The notes beneath the pieces are model-generated. The model worked only from the letters and a program-made list of their open reading frames with translations. It did no database searches and was not told where the DNA came from. Of a DNA stretch of 64,000 bases, positions 1 to 12,670 are shown in pieces. This DNA comes from Cryptomeria japonica (taxonomy: Eukaryota > Streptophyta > Pinopsida > Cupressales > Cupressaceae). Position numbers and translations under genes: made by a program. Position 1 is the stretch's first letter, and every line of letters begins with the position of its first letter. The stretch covers positions 338,736,793-338,800,792 of the forward strand of contig NC_081408.1 of NCBI RefSeq assembly GCF_030272615.1, read 5' to 3'.

Positions 1-2
1 AG

Positions 3-878
3 ATGTCATTAATCGGTGAGATAAAGTATTTTATAGGTTTACAGACACTGCAAATAAAAAATGAGATGTTCATTATTCAATCCAAGTACATAAAAGAAAT
101 TTTGAAGAAATTTGGAATGGAGGATTCAAAACTAGTAAGTACTTCTATGACTACCAACTGTAAACTATCAAAGAATGATGAATCTACATTTGTTGATGAG
201 ACACTTTACCGATCCATGATTGGAAAGCTACAATATGTTGTTTACAGCAGACCAGACATAGCACATGCAGTAGGTATAGTTGCAAGATTCTCTGTAGATC
301 CTAAGGAAACACACATGACAACAATCAAAAGAATTTTTAGATACTTGAAATGCACCGAGGATTATGGCTTAGTATATCAAAAAAGAAATGATTTTGATTT
401 AAAAGTTTATATTGATGCCACTTGGGCAGGCAACATTGATGACAGAAAAGGCACAAGTGGAGGAGCTTTCTTTTTAGGAGAAAGACTAGTGAGTTGGCTT
501 AGCAAGAAACAAGGATGTGTTTCATAGTCAACAGCAGAAGCTGAATATGTTGCTACAACATTGAATTGTACCAACATAGCATGGATCAAACAACTGTTGG
601 AAGGTGTAAATGAGAAAGTTACCGAGCCAGTAACTATATTTCATGACAATACTAGTGCCATTAACATTTTGAAGAATCCTATTATGCACTCCAAGACAAA
701 GCACATCTCTATCAAATATCCTTATCTTAGAGAAGAAGCTCAAGAGAAGAAAGTGGTGTTGGAGTATGTTAGCACAAAGGAACAAATAGTAGATATCTTC
801 ACCAAGCCACTACCAAGGGACACTTTTGAGTATCTCAGAAGTAAGTTAGGGGTCCTACCCCTATCTTCTACTCATTGA
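3..878 (+). pseudogene. Copia pol fragment: RT C-terminus and RNase H, one stop
   Basis: One frame runs from the window edge to a TGA/TAA-region stop at 878, interrupted only by TAG at 525-527. It encodes the end of the reverse transcriptase (FIGLQ, SRPDIAHAVGIVARF, FRYLK) and the RNase H (YIDATWAG, LVSWLSKKQ, STAEAEYVA, FHDNTSAI, KHISIKYPYLRE, DIFTKPLPRD). RNase H would degrade the RNA of the RNA:DNA hybrid. The stop falls just before STAEAEYVA, where many Copia elements have Gln, so a CAG-to-TAG change is likely. The final codons after LGVLP end the polyprotein. Protease, integrase and most of RT lie outside the window. The copy is probably dead, though a single stop suggests moderate age. 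Confidence 0.9.
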
Positions 879-1279
879 TCGAGTTCGGTGAAAGCATCAA
901 TTTGATGACTCAATCGAATATCTTTTAAGAGTTGATGCTGATTTACACACTTTAGGATGTTTTCTAAAGGTGTGCAGGAAATAGTGCAGGATACAATACA
1001 TGAAATAGGAATTGAAGACAAAATGCCCTGACCGAGACTATGTTGACACATTATAGCAGGAATTCACTTCATATAGGAAGAAATTATGTTTTAGCTCTTT
1101 ACTTGGGCATTGTTGTCAAAAGGGGGAGAAGACTGGAGAAGAAAGACTAAGAAAAGAGGAGAAGTCTAATGTATGGGGGAGATTTCTGATGATAGGAAGA
1201 GAGCATTTCAGAATCTCACAAACAACTAACAGCAATCCGAATCAATTAGGTCAAATCAATTGGTTTTGCCATCAATGCC

Positions 1280-1291
1280 AAAGGGGGAGAT
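1280..1291 (+). other. Polypurine tract of Copia-0, with an upstream second tract
   Basis: AAAGGGGGAGAT lies directly before the LTR start TGTTGG and would prime plus-strand DNA synthesis. A second tract, AAAAGGGGGAGAA, lies about 160 bases upstream at 1118-1130. The stretch 879-1279 between the pol stop and this site has no gene. The purine tract and LTR start are partly repeated again at 1322-1340, so the exact LTR start could be 1292 or about 1330. Confidence 0.8.
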
Positions 1292-1671
1292 TGTTGGCAT
1301 TTGGCATTATAACAGACAATGGGAGATTGTTGGCATTTCAATAAGGATATTGAGAAGGTTGTTGATGATTATGAATATAATTGATTAAGGATGATTTACT
1401 GTTTTAATATTATTATTTTGTCATTGATGTCAAGAAATTGATTTTCTAATTCAGTATGATGTTGCCATATCTTGAGAAGTATGATTTGATGAGTATAAAG
1501 ATGTCAGTAAAAGACACAGAAAGAAGATAATGAATAAGGGGATGAATAAGGTATTCAATGGGCAACTATTACCGAGTCAGACAATGATGTGATCATGATG
1601 TTTAGATTGTTTTAACATCATACATATGTTGTAAATTCTAAGGTTAATACTATACTATGCTATCGAGCAAA

Positions 1672-1717
1672 GAACCTAGTCGGTAAACCCTAAGGAACCT
1701 AGTCGGTAAACCCTAAG
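1672..1717 (+). repeat. 23-bp perfect tandem duplication in Copia-0 LTR
   Basis: GAACCTAGTCGGTAAACCCT plus three bases occurs twice head to tail, 1672-1694 and 1695-1717, without mismatch. It looks like a recent slippage or small duplication inside the upstream (U3-like) part of the LTR. Confidence 0.9.
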
Positions 1718-2120
1718 GTTATCGCTATTGGTCAATGAAGGTGGAATGTCTACCGAGTGAATTTTAGTATTTACTGAGTTGTTATCGAGTTGTTACCAAG
1801 CTGTAACAAAATACATTAAATGGTTACATGCAGTATTTAATGAAGGAAGCTGATGAGTTGGAACTGATTAAATGATTGGTATGTTGTGCATGAAGTTTGT
1901 TAAAGAATCTATGGCAAAGGAAAATCGGCATGAAGATCTACAGTGCAGATTGAACTGCATTACCCTAGCACAAGTTCCAAGAAATGTATGCAAGTTCCTA
2001 GGTGGGGTAAAACATTTTTTAGATCGAAGGATACATTGAACCTGGACAAGTTTGAAGATCTGATGGCTATGATTGATCATGGGAAGTGTGATCAAAGAGA
2101 TTAAGTGGTTAGTAATTATT

Positions 2121-2129
2121 TATAAATAG
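2121..2129 (+). promoter_or_regulatory. TATA box in Copia-0 LTR
   Basis: TATAAATAG followed by GGAGC, about 830 bases into the LTR, is a good plant TATA element and the likely Pol II promoter of the retrotransposon. The transcription start would be some 30 bases downstream. Confidence 0.6.
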
Positions 2130-2818
2130 GGAGCTGTTGATAAACAATGTATACGGGCAAATGTATGCACAAGGATGCTACATAGTGATTACCGAGCATA
2201 GAAGCTTGAAGACCTGTTTGAATAACATAGTATAGAAGCCCAACAGATGGACAAGATTAGTTCTATGTCTAGATTGTATTGAGCAAATAAGAATTTGCTT
2301 TAGCATTTTAGATGTGAAGTTGCAGATAGATTTTTATTACTGTTATTTTGTGAAAGTGACAAAAAATCTCTTAACTGAGTGGACTTAACAGTCTTATTTG
2401 TAAAACCCTCTAGCAAGGTGACATTCTGATTGAGTGTTTGAAATCCTTTAACAAGGTCACTTCTAACAAGGTGAAGATCCTAACAGATCTGAGGGAAATC
2501 CCTTAATTGGGTCACATCTAGCAATGTGTTTGTAATCTTTAACAAGATTTTCTTTTAACGGAGCATACTCTAGAAGAGTATATTTCTTAGTGGTCCAAAA
2601 TCCCACAGTGGTTTTTCCCTATTTGGGTTTCCACGTTAAATCTGGTGTTATGAGGTTTATGATGTTTATATGCTTTTGAGTTTGCATGTTTAGCAGTTTT
2701 GATTATAGTACTAAAGTATATGTTCCCGAGGTTGAATCTAATGTTTTTATGGAAGATTAAGTTTGTATGATTCACCGCCCCCCCTCTCATCTTGTTGGCT
2801 ATTGGATCTGTACTTACA

Positions 2819-3861
2819 GTAAATATCAGAACTATCACATATTCGATTTAAAAATAAAAATTTATACACACACACATAGAGATATATATATATATCATAT
2901 TTAACCCAAATCGAATTACACACTGTCTGCAGGTATGACTTTAACGACAATAAAAAAAAAAGTCAAACAACAAATATTCCATTGCATGCTACCCATGCTA
3001 GGGAGGAGGGTTTACCCCCCAACCCATGGCATGGAGGAAGGGGCTTCCACAACTATGGAAGGCTCCTGCCATGGAGTGGGGTGAGGGGCCTCCACAACCA
3101 TGGAGAGATCCCCCCCCCACCGCTGTGGTGAGGGGACACCACAATAGTGGTGGCTCTCCCCACCACTGTGCATAGAGAGGTGCCACGATTGTGGTGCCCT
3201 CTCCCCACAGCATGGGGTTTGGGCTCCACGGCCCCCACAATTTCAATCAATTTTTTTTTTTTAAACACTCTTCTCTATGATTTCAAACAAAGGTATTTTT
3301 TTTAATTAATTTTTTTTCTAAAAAAAATCACAAAATGAAATTTCCAGCAACAAACAAAAAACAATCCTCTGCCTAGAAACAGGGTATGAAAATTTGTCAA
3401 TAAATTGAATGGTAAAACATTCAAAATATTTTATTTAACAGTCTAAATCAAAGATTCAAATACCAAAATTTTAAAGATATTTCACAATCGAATTTTTCTT
3501 CCCAAACAAAAAATTGAGAAATTTCAAAACCCCATAAACCAATTTTACCCAAAAAGGGAAGGAATAAACTTCTTCCAATTTCACTAAATTTAGATTGAAA
3601 TCCATCTATAAGAGAATTCTCAACAATAAATTATTTCCACAAACAAAAGAAGAAACAAAACAATCATATAATATCAGGAAATTTTAAAAAGAAGGACAAA
3701 GCAAAAGAATCAAGCATCCAAACTGCAAATGCTTTCCTGGGGGAAATTTGAGGAAGAGTCATCCCAATCGTCCCAAAATAGCCAAAGTTCACACTAAAAC
3801 CCCAAAAACCAGTAGAGAGGTAGAATTTCTCTAGCATGAGAAAAGAATCCCTCTTTTTGAA
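2819..3861 (-). repeat. Fragment of LARD-type LTR (copy R1)
   Basis: From about 2836 this stretch aligns along its length with 21810-22945: the AC and TA microsatellites, the CTGCAGGTATGA motif, a G+C-rich block (2997-3240), then the CATGAGAAAAGAATCCCTC stretch. Relative to that copy it lacks about 78 bases present at 22310-22387. It has no gene. At 3859-3861 it stops abruptly at a GAA shared with Copia pol, and Copia-1 begins. Orientation is that of the minus-strand LARD. Confidence 0.82.
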
Positions 3862-5313
3862 TATTTTTGGGTTATTCTACCAAGCGAAAAGCATATAGAT
3901 GTTATAACAAAAGATTGAATAGGATAACATAGAGCATAAATGTCAAGGTAGATGAACATGGCAGTAATCAAATTAGATCATATGATTGTGGACTGAAAGA
4001 TGAATCTATCAGACCTGAATCGATAATGCATGAACCTGCTCAGAACAGTGAACCTGACATTGCGGTAACATCAAAAAACTCAACTGTGGCTGAAGAACAA
4101 CAAAAAGAGTTAGTAAGTTGAGAAAATTCAAAGACTCCCAGGTAGTGAAACTAAATCATTTTAAAGATCAAATCATTGGAGACAAAAGAAAAGGTGTGAT
4201 GACTAGAAGAAGGCTAGATACTGAAGAGGTATGTTTGATATCTCAAATTGAACTAGAATCATTTCTTCAAGAAAGTAAAGATACAAATTTGATAATAAAG
4301 CAATGGAAGAATAATTAGATCAAATTGAAAAGAATAAGACATGGGAACTAGTTCCTAGACCTAAAGACAAGAATATTATTGGAACTAAATGGGTTTATAG
4401 GAATAAATTGAATGGGGAAGGTCAAATTGTGAGGAACAAGGCTAGATTGGTTTGCAAAGGTTATTCAGAGTAAGAAGGAGTTGATTATGGTGAGACTTAT
4501 GCCCCGGTTGCAAGAATTGAAGTGGTAAGACTTTTTTTTGCTTATGTTGCACACAAGAACTACAAAGATATCAGATGGATAAAAAATGCACATTTCTGAA
4601 TGGAGATCTTGAAGAGGAAATCTAGATTGAGAAACCTGACGGATTTTCTTTATCAAAACACAAGGACATGGTTAGCAGATTGAAGAAAACTTTATATGGA
4701 CTAAAACAAGCTCCTAGGGCATGGTATGCTAGATTAGACAAATATCTTTCTAAGCTTGGTTTTAGCAAAGGTAATGTTGATAGTTGCCTATATTACAAAA
4801 TTGAGCATGATGACATACTTATCATTGAATTCTTTGTGGATGATATCATTTTTCGAGGAGAAGATAGTCTATGCATGAAATTTGTTAAGGATATGAAGAA
4901 TGAATTTGAAATGTCTATGATTGCTGAGATTAAATTTTTCTTAGGTTTGTAGATTACTCAGATTGATAAAGGTATTTTCATTTATCAAATTAAGTATGTG
5001 AAGGAGTTACTTAAGAAATTAAGACTTGAGAATTCCAAACATTTCGATACACCTATGATAGCTGGTTGCAAATTGTCAAAGGATGACGAATCCCCTAAAG
5101 TGAATCCAAGTAGATACAAATCAATGATTGGTGTATTGTTGTACTTAACTTAGAAAAGACCTAATATTATGAATGTTGTTTGTATTGCCTCTAGCTTTCA
5201 GTCAGATCCTAGAGAAACTCATGATATTATTGTTAAGAGGATATTCAGGTATTTGGCAGGTACAACAGACCTTGGGTTATGGTATCCAAAGAATGATGAC
5301 TTCAGATTATGTG
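3859..5313 (+). pseudogene. Copia-1 pol remnant: linker and reverse transcriptase
   Basis: This is the polyprotein from the end of integrase (IFLGYSTK equivalent near 3863) through most of RT. Visible RT blocks are NKTWELVPRPKD, GTKWVYRNKLN, ARLVCKGYSE, YAPVARIE, LYGLKQAPRAWYARLDKYL and the catalytic FVDD at about 4832-4843, followed by KFFLGL. At least four stops and frameshifts interrupt it, including TAG for Gln in the YSE and LGL regions and a broken stretch at 4540-4665. The block ends at 5313 in the RNase H text, exactly where G1 inserted. Copia-2 has a one-base deletion before its VDD; this copy keeps that region in frame. Confidence 0.9.
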
Positions 5314-6969
5314 TGTAGCGTCGTAAATTGTACGCACTTGCTAGGGTGGTACAATTTCACACCTAGTTTAGCACCCACCTTGGTGCATTTTACATTTTGC
5401 ATTGCATTTCTCCTTTAGCACTTAATTAATCAAATTAATTAGGTCTAAGGTCCTATTTCATCGTCCTCTACATCATAAAGTTGGGCCCTTTCGTTAAAGT
5501 GTGCCTTTTCATTTTATTCCTCCAATACATCATTTAATCAAAAACCCTAATTAAGTCCTATTTTGAACTTGGGGGCTTGGTTTCGGGGGTCAAAACATCT
5601 TGAAATCACCTGTAACTTTGGGATTCTCTCTAAAATCATCATATCCGATGGCCTTGAAAATTTGGTGAAAAGTTGTCAGGACCGTGGCGCCCGGAGTGCA
5701 CATGGTCCCGGACATTTTTCCCAAAATTTTAGGAGCACAATCCAATCATAAAATAAAGCTTAACCCCAAGAAATTGGTGGGAAATTCAATCTCTAGGTCG
5801 GCCAAAAGACAAAATTATGACCTAGGGTTTCATACATAAGAGCTCTCTTTCTTCATTTGAAAGGATCCGATTTTTGTTTCAGGAACCTCATATGTAGCGA
5901 AAGAGCAGATCTTTGAAGACTTCAACAACATTCAACATCCCTCTATCAAGCATTTATCAATTTCATTCATCCATTTAGGGCTTGGAAGACATTGAAGAAC
6001 AATAGGAGATTACCGACTGAAGATTGGCTTGTACCCCTCCCTTGGGGGTTGGGTATGATTTCATGTTGTTTTCATGTCTTTGCATAAGCTTCAATATATC
6101 CTTTATTCATGCTTTAGATCACTTTGTATCTTGATTTAGAGCATTTGCATCGTCATTTACAAGCAATTAGGGTTTACTTTCTAGGTTTCTCTAGTTTGCT
6201 TGCTTGCATTTTAGGATCTTGCACACACACAAGGTCTGCACACACAATACATTTTACAATACAACTTGGCTATTTGTGTAGGTGGAAATCACTGAAGTAG
6301 GGGTTTGACTAAGGCAAAACCCTATATAGCCGCCCGTACCCTTTTCAGATATAAGTGCAGGTTTCGGGACTCGGACGACGCCGCAGGTTACAGATCTGGG
6401 AAAAGCAGGTCGAGATAGCACTCCACACCAAATTGTAGAGAAAAAGACCTGGACAGGGGCATGGGGTGCCCTGGTCCTACCAGGATAGGGGCACTGGGCA
6501 CCCTGGTCCCTGGGATAGAGGCGCTGGGCGCCCCGGTCCTCCTGACAGATAGCATTTTCGACAGTTTCCAGAGTGCAAGACAGCAGTTTCAGGAGCAGTT
6601 TCCGGCACTGTATCAGGATAATGGTGCTCATGCCCCCATCCCAAACATTTTCAATCAGATTTTGACTCCAGGTATGCATCTGCATTCTTATTTCATCCTT
6701 GTATTTACAGCTGTTCATTGTTTAATCTCAATTCTGCAATCTTGTTATTCGTTTGTGCATGCATTTTGGGATTAGGACTTGAACTTGCATCATTTTATCT
6801 TTCAATTACAACAAAGGAATAGAAATCCTAATAGGTAGCCCGTGGCTCTCTCTTTCACAAAAAGAAGTAGCCAATTGTGTGATACCTCTAGGCTCTTTCG
6901 TATTCCATAATGTGTGTCAAAAGGTAGGATTAGGGCATGTTAACCTAGTCTCTCTTTTTCCCCTACACA
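5314..6969 (+). repeat. 5' LTR of G1
   Basis: 1,656 bp, TGTAGCG to TACACA, matching the 3' LTR along its full length. It contains a TATA element at 6323 and, about 140 bases later, a G+C-rich block (6460-6545) with three spaced copies of GGGTGCCCTGGTCC-like text. Short frames here are not genes. Confidence 0.95.
6323..6328 (+). promoter_or_regulatory. TATA box in G1 5' LTR
   Basis: CCTATATAGCC at 6321-6331; the same string recurs in the 3' LTR at 17383-17388. It is the best Pol II promoter candidate for G1. Confidence 0.5.
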
Positions 6970-7140
6970 TTTTGGTGAACCCAACGTGAATCTATCATTG
7001 CTTCCTCTTGCATTGCATTTGTTAGATCTAGATCTAGATTTAGTGTGTTTTCATTTCATTTTCATTAAAAAAAGAAAAAAAAAAAGAGAGTGTGTTTGTT
7101 TGCATTGTGTGTTTAAATTTTATGCAACCTTTATTTCAAA
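6970..7140 (+). other. G1 leader with candidate primer-binding site
   Basis: Immediately after the LTR comes TTTTGGTGAACCCAACGTG (6970-6988), the position of a primer-binding site. It is not the TGGTATCAGAG tRNA-Met site used by the Copia elements here, and I cannot assign the tRNA. An A-rich stretch follows at 7068-7089. Confidence 0.5.
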
Positions 7141-7957
7141 ATGTCAGATTTTTATTTGTAAAATGTTCATGCTTATGATGATTATTATGAGTATAGCCAA
7201 GATGAATTAGATGAAGCTTTAGATGAGTTTTTGAACCCTAAGGATGCCAAACCTTCATTTTACCAAAGACTCATAAACCTTGTTACTATGCCATTTAGGT
7301 GTGATGAGAAAGATAAGTCGAATGGTTCCTCTCAAGGGTACATTCCTATCAACTCTTCCACTGAATCTAGTAACATGGTTGTTTTCAATAATCCCCTCTA
7401 TGAGGAGATGTCTCCTTTTGAATCAAAAGATAAACCTTTTAATCGATATGATCATGCTTTGTTGGATGATGCTCTTGATGACTTTGTGGCTTTATCAAAA
7501 TCTTTAAACAAGAACAAGACTTCTAAATTGGTTAACATGATAAACTTGAATGAGCATAACAATTCTCTCTTTGAAGTCCAAGGTGCTTATCCTTCTCCCA
7601 CCTTTCAAGTTCCTAAATCACCTCTCCTTACTATCCAAGGAGGGTATGATCATGATTCCTTTCATACTCCGAATAAACCAATCATCACCATGCAAGGAAG
7701 AAAACCTATAAGTCCTTATAGTTATGCCAAGCAATTAACTAGAGAGAGTTATCATGCGGTTGCCCATACTTATCACACCAGAAATAATAGGCAGCCTAAT
7801 CCTCCTCCTGTTATTCCAGTTTCTCTTCCTAATCCTCAACCAATTCTTCCACAAGCTCCCCATATTTCGCAAGTTATGGGTAGGGACTATGATCTCATAG
7901 AACAACTTAAAGCTACCCCTGCTAAGATATCCCTCTGGGATTTGATTCAATCATGGA
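7141..7957 (+). pseudogene. G1 gag-position ORF without recognisable Gag domain
   Basis: An ATG at 7141 opens a frame that meets TAA at 7159, then runs open to 8010. The product is acidic at its start (DELDEALDEFL), then Pro- and Asn-rich, and ends with YDLIEQLKATPAKISLWDLI, a segment that in Tat elements links Gag to the protease. No capsid motif and no CCHC knuckle can be seen, so most of Gag is missing or unrecognisable. Near 7955 the frame slips and the sense text continues one frame over in pol. This would leave G1 unable to build particles by itself. Confidence 0.65.
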
Positions 7958-10900
7958 ATGTTACAAGATGCCTTGAAAGATTTGAATGTTCCTCCACTGA
8001 ATACATCTAGTAATATAGCATCTTTGGTTAACTCTGTGATGAATCCTAAGGCTCAAATTGTGTTTACCCAAGATGAGTTGCCTACTAGTGAAATTCAACA
8101 TCAATATGATCCCTTGATGATTGTGGTTATCATGAAAGACACTGCTATAAGACGAACACTAGTAGATAATGGCTCTGGCCTTAATGTGTGTAGCATTAAT
8201 CTATTGCATAAAATGAATGTGGATACATCTCTCATTGAGCTTGACTCTCATCCCATTCGAGGCTTTGACAATGTGGCTAAGACTTCATTAGGTATTATCA
8301 CCTTACCTCTCACAGTGGGACCTGTTACTTTGCCTACTCCTATCCATGTTATGTCGAGAAATTTAACATACAACTTGTTATTAGGAAGACCTTGGATTCA
8401 CAGTATGCAATTTGTCCCCTCTACATTGCATAGACAAGTTAAATTTGTTTATAACAATAAGACATATACCTTGATAGGTGATACTAATTTCCAAGCTTGT
8501 CTACAAACATCTACTTCTAAAGGGGGTTCTTCTAAGCCATCCTCGTCTAGTGATGACTCTTTAAACAAGATGCCTATTGATGAATCTTTGCTCTCTGATG
8601 ATCAAAATTCTTTGGATGAGTCTGGAGCTCCTGAAGAAGATTCTTCTCGACTTGAATCTACACATAAGAAGGATTTTGATCCTGAGAAGGTTCTTGCAGA
8701 AGACGATTGGGGATCTCTTGATTTCAATCCCACCTTTGTAGGTGAATATAAGGTTCCTTCTAGAGAGCTTAAATTTGAAAAGAAGGAAGAAGCTAAAAAT
8801 CAATCAATCTTACTTGAACCTATGAGTAATAATTTTGTGGCTGCTTCTCAAACTTCTTCTCCTCACACCTCTAATTCTAAGGAGTTTGATTCTTTGTCTT
8901 ATGAAAAACCACCTTCTCTTTCTTAAATGGCTAATCGTTATGGTCATGGTTTTTGCATTTTTGCTAAGCATGGGTATCATGGAAATGGTTGTGGCACTCA
9001 CGAACAAGGGATAAAGGTTCCTCTAGAGACTAATTTTCACAATTATGCCTTTGGACTTGGCTATAATCACTGCAAACGCGCTAAAGCTTCTAAAAGACCA
9101 TGCATTAGTGTTAATGCTATTTCTACATCTCTATCAATGCAACACCCTGAGTATATTGATGGGGATCCTTCATGTGCCTATGCTTTGGATGTCTTCCTTA
9201 CTGATGATGCTTTAGCTGAATTCTTGGGAGCATATGACACTCTTCCTCGTTATCATCACAATAGGGGACTCCCTTATTGTTTAAATACTGAAGCCTATTT
9301 TGGAAAAGAGATCGATAATGATGAGATTGTGAAAGAATTCCCTCAGTTAAAGGATACTCCTCAACAAAGTAATCTTCTTATAAGTGACACCACTGATGTT
9401 AAGATGGATCCTTGCAAAGAGGACAGAGTTATTAAAATTGGAAAATGTTTGGATGAAGAGGAACAAAAACAATATGAAGATTTATTGCACGAATTCCCTG
9501 AGATCTTTGCTTGGACATACTCTGACATGCCTGGTATAGATCCTAAGATTGTCACTCATAATATTGTCTTAGTTCCCGATGCTAAGCCCATCAAACAAAA
9601 GATTAAAAAAATGAATCCTAAGGTGGCTCTGCTTGTTAAGGCTGAGATTGAAAAATTATTGGAGGCTGGATTTATTCGCCCTATTGACTATTCCCCATGG
9701 ATTTCAAATATTGTCGCTGTGGCTAAACCAGATAATAAAATAAGAATGTGTACCAATTTTTGAGATTTAAATAGGGCTTCTTTAAAAGATGATTTCCCTC
9801 TTCCAAACATTGACATGATAGTTGATTCTACGGCAGGACATGCCTTGTTATCCTTCATGGATGGTTTTTCAGGATACAATCAAATTTTCATTAACCCTCA
9901 AGATCAATTCAAAACTGCTTTCACCACTCCTTGGGGTACGTTTTGTTGGATAATGATGCCTTTTGGACTTAAAAATGCCAGTGCAACTTATCAACAAGCG
10001 ATGACCCTTATCTTTCATGATTATATGCATAAGATTTTAGAGGATTATGTTGATGATATTTTAGCCAAATCCATTCTTCGCATAGATCATATTAAAATCC
10101 TTCGTCAAATCTTTGAAAGAATTCGTAAATATCACATGCGCTTGAATCCCCGAAAATGTGTTTTCGGTGTGGATAGTGGAAAACTATTAGGATTCATAGT
10201 TTCACATCGTGGGATTGAGGTGGACACTAAGAAAATAGATGCTATTGTCAACATGCCACCTCCTAGAAATGTGTCTCAACTTAAAAGCTTACAAGGAAAG
10301 ATTCAAGCTATTCATAGGTTCGTATCTCAACTTGCAGATCGTACCTTTCCTTTTACTCAACTTCTCAAAAAGAATATCACTTTTCAATGGAACGAAGATT
10401 GTCAGCAAGCATTTGAAGATTTAAAAGTGTATTTGGCTAGTCCTCCTATTCTTCAACCTGCCGAACCTTCTAAACCCTTCCTTCTGTATACAGCTGCTTC
10501 CTCTCATGCTCTCACAGCATTGTTGGCACAACATGATAAAGATGGTAAGAAATGTCCGGTTTATTACATAAGTCATACCGTACTCGATTATGAGACCCGA
10601 TATTCTACGATAGAAAGACAATGCTTGGCCTTGGTGTTTGCGACTCAAAAATTGAGACATTATCTTTTAAATTCAGAAGTCCACGTCATGGTAAAGTTTG
10701 ATCCTTTGAAGCATCTTTTCTCTAAAACTGATTTATCAGGACGCCTAGCTAAGTGGGTTATGATGTTAACTGAATTTGACCTTAAATTTGTTTCTCAAAG
10801 AGCGATTAAAGGGCAAGCATTGACCAACCACTTAGTTAAGGCCCCTTCACCTTTCTCCTTCCCTAATTCTGAGTCTTTCCCCGATGACTTCATTTTTTCT

Positions 10901-12670
10901 ATAGAAAAAGATGAAACTTGGGAATTATACTTTGATGGTTCTAAGTGTCGTACGGGATCAGGGGTAGGTGTTGTTCTGATTTCTCCTACAAGGAAATCTA
11001 TTCCCTTATCCTATTGTCTAAATTTCCTGTGTACCAATAACATTGCTGAGTATGAGGCTCTTATAGCGGGAATAAAAGCAACCTTAGCTCTGAATATAAA
11101 GCACATACATATTTATGGAGATTCTCAATTGATTATAAGACAAGTAACAGGATTGTATCAAGCAAAACAAGACAAATTATCACAATATAAAGATCTTGCT
11201 ATCTCTTTATTACAAAAATTTGATTCTTATACCATGGAACCTGTTCCTTGAAAAGATAATCGACATGCGGATGCAATGGCATGTGTGGCTTCTCTTGTAT
11301 CTTTAGAGGACCCTGTGGTTGATCTTAAATTTGTTATTCACAACCTTATTTCTCCAGCTATTGTAGACGATTCTAGCTTGGTAACATGTTGTGGCTTTGT
11401 AGATTCAGATGAATGGTATTTGCATATCGTAAGATATTTGACTGATGGTACCTTTTCTGATTCCGCCAATAGGAACACTAGGGCTAGAATCTGCAAGCTG
11501 TCTACTAGGTATATCATTCTTTCTAATGTCCTTTACCGAAGGGGTTATGACGGTCTTCTCCTTCACTGTCTTAACAAATCAGAAATCCTCGTTGCTCTTG
11601 AAGAGGCACATTCAGGTGCCTGTGGGGGGCATTTCGGAGGCAAATCTTTGGTTCAGAGATTGCTTCGTATGGGATACTAGTGGCAAACTATGCAGAAGGA
11701 TTCTTTTTCATTTATTAAGAAATGTCATCAATGTCAACAACACAATAATCTGATTCATGCTCCTGCCCAAGAACTTCATTGTCAAGTAGCTTCTTGGCCT
11801 TTCTCCGCATGGGGTTTGGATCTCATTGGTAAAATCTCTCCTCCTTCATCTCAAGGACACACCATTATAACTACAACAGATTACTTTACGAAGTGGGTAG
11901 AAGCTATTCCTCTTCGCTCTACTACTGCTGAAGTGATTTGTCAATTTCTTCTAGAAAACATCATTTCTCGATTCGGGATACCTTCCACTATAATCTCAGA
12001 TAATGGGACATTATTTAAGAACAAGGACGTGAAGAAATTCCTTGAGAAGTATCATATCAAACATCGATTTTCTACACCATACTATCCTCAATCAAATGGT
12101 CAATCCGAATCATCCAATAAGATAATTGAACAAATTCTTCGCAAAATCGTGAATAAGCATGGTAAGGATTGGAGTAATCAGCTAATCTATGCTCTTTAGG
12201 CCTAGTGAACGAGTGTACGAATTGCTACAGGAACTACTCCTTATAATCTTGTTTATGGTGCTGATGCTATTATGCCTTTAGAGTTAGAGATTCCATCACT
12301 TAGGGTTTCTCTCAAAGGTATAGTAGATGATGACTCTTATAGAGAACAACGACTTCAATAGCTTGAGATGCTTGATGAATAGCGTATAAACGCTCTTGAG
12401 CATATTCAAGCGTATCACAAAACTCTACAATGAAGCTATAATGATAAGGTTATTCAATGTTCCTTCTCAGTAGGTGACTTAGTCCTCTATGAGAATTAGC
12501 GCAATGTGAATGCCTTACCTGCAGAAAAGGGAAAATTTAGTCCTAATTGGCTTGGACCATATATTGTTATTGAAGATTATGGATCAGGTGCTTACAAGAT
12601 AATAGATGTAGATGGTACGCCTCTTAAAAAACCTATAAATGCTATGCACTTGCGTAGATATTATGCTTAA
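7958..12670 (+). pseudogene. G1 pol: protease, RT, two RNase H, integrase
   Basis: One frame of about 1,570 codons, broken only by stops (8924, 9761, 11249, 11678, 12197 and several later), with no further frameshift. Protease: LVDNGSGLNV, Asp at 8165. RT: GFIRPIDYSPW, MDGFSGYNQI, PWGTFCWIMMPFGLKNA, YVDD at 10046-10057. First RNase H about 10480-10830; second, archaeal-type RNase H about 10915-11290 with DGS, EYEAL, GDSQ and RHADAMA, so its D-E-D-D set is present. Integrase: HSGACGGH with CHQC zinc site, GLDLIG, ISDNGT, NGQSESSNK (D, D, E all present), then PNWLGPY and MHLRRYYA end motifs. The enzymes would copy RNA to DNA and insert it. Most stops fit CGA, CAG or TGG changed by C-to-T or G-to-A. 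Confidence 0.95.

Larger units (their letters stand above)
1..2818 (+). mobile_element. Copia-0: 3' part of a Ty1/Copia LTR retrotransposon
   Basis: The window opens inside the pol gene of a Copia element and runs through its polypurine tract and 3' LTR. The order RT, RNase H, purine tract, LTR beginning TGTTGG and ending TTACA is the normal Copia 3' end. The 5' part lies left of the window, so no target-site duplication can be tested. It sits in a fragment of the LARD-type LTR that resumes at about 2836. The twin purine tracts suggest the Sirevirus group, but the RT and RNase H text alone does not settle the lineage. Confidence 0.88.
1292..2818 (+). repeat. 3' LTR of Copia-0
   Basis: About 1.5 kb beginning TGTTGGCATT after the purine tract and ending CTTACA. 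It contains a clear TATA box at 2121 and a C-rich tract near 2776-2785 shortly before its end, a layout shared with the other Copia-type LTRs here. Open frames inside it on the minus strand have no protein character. Confidence 0.82.
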
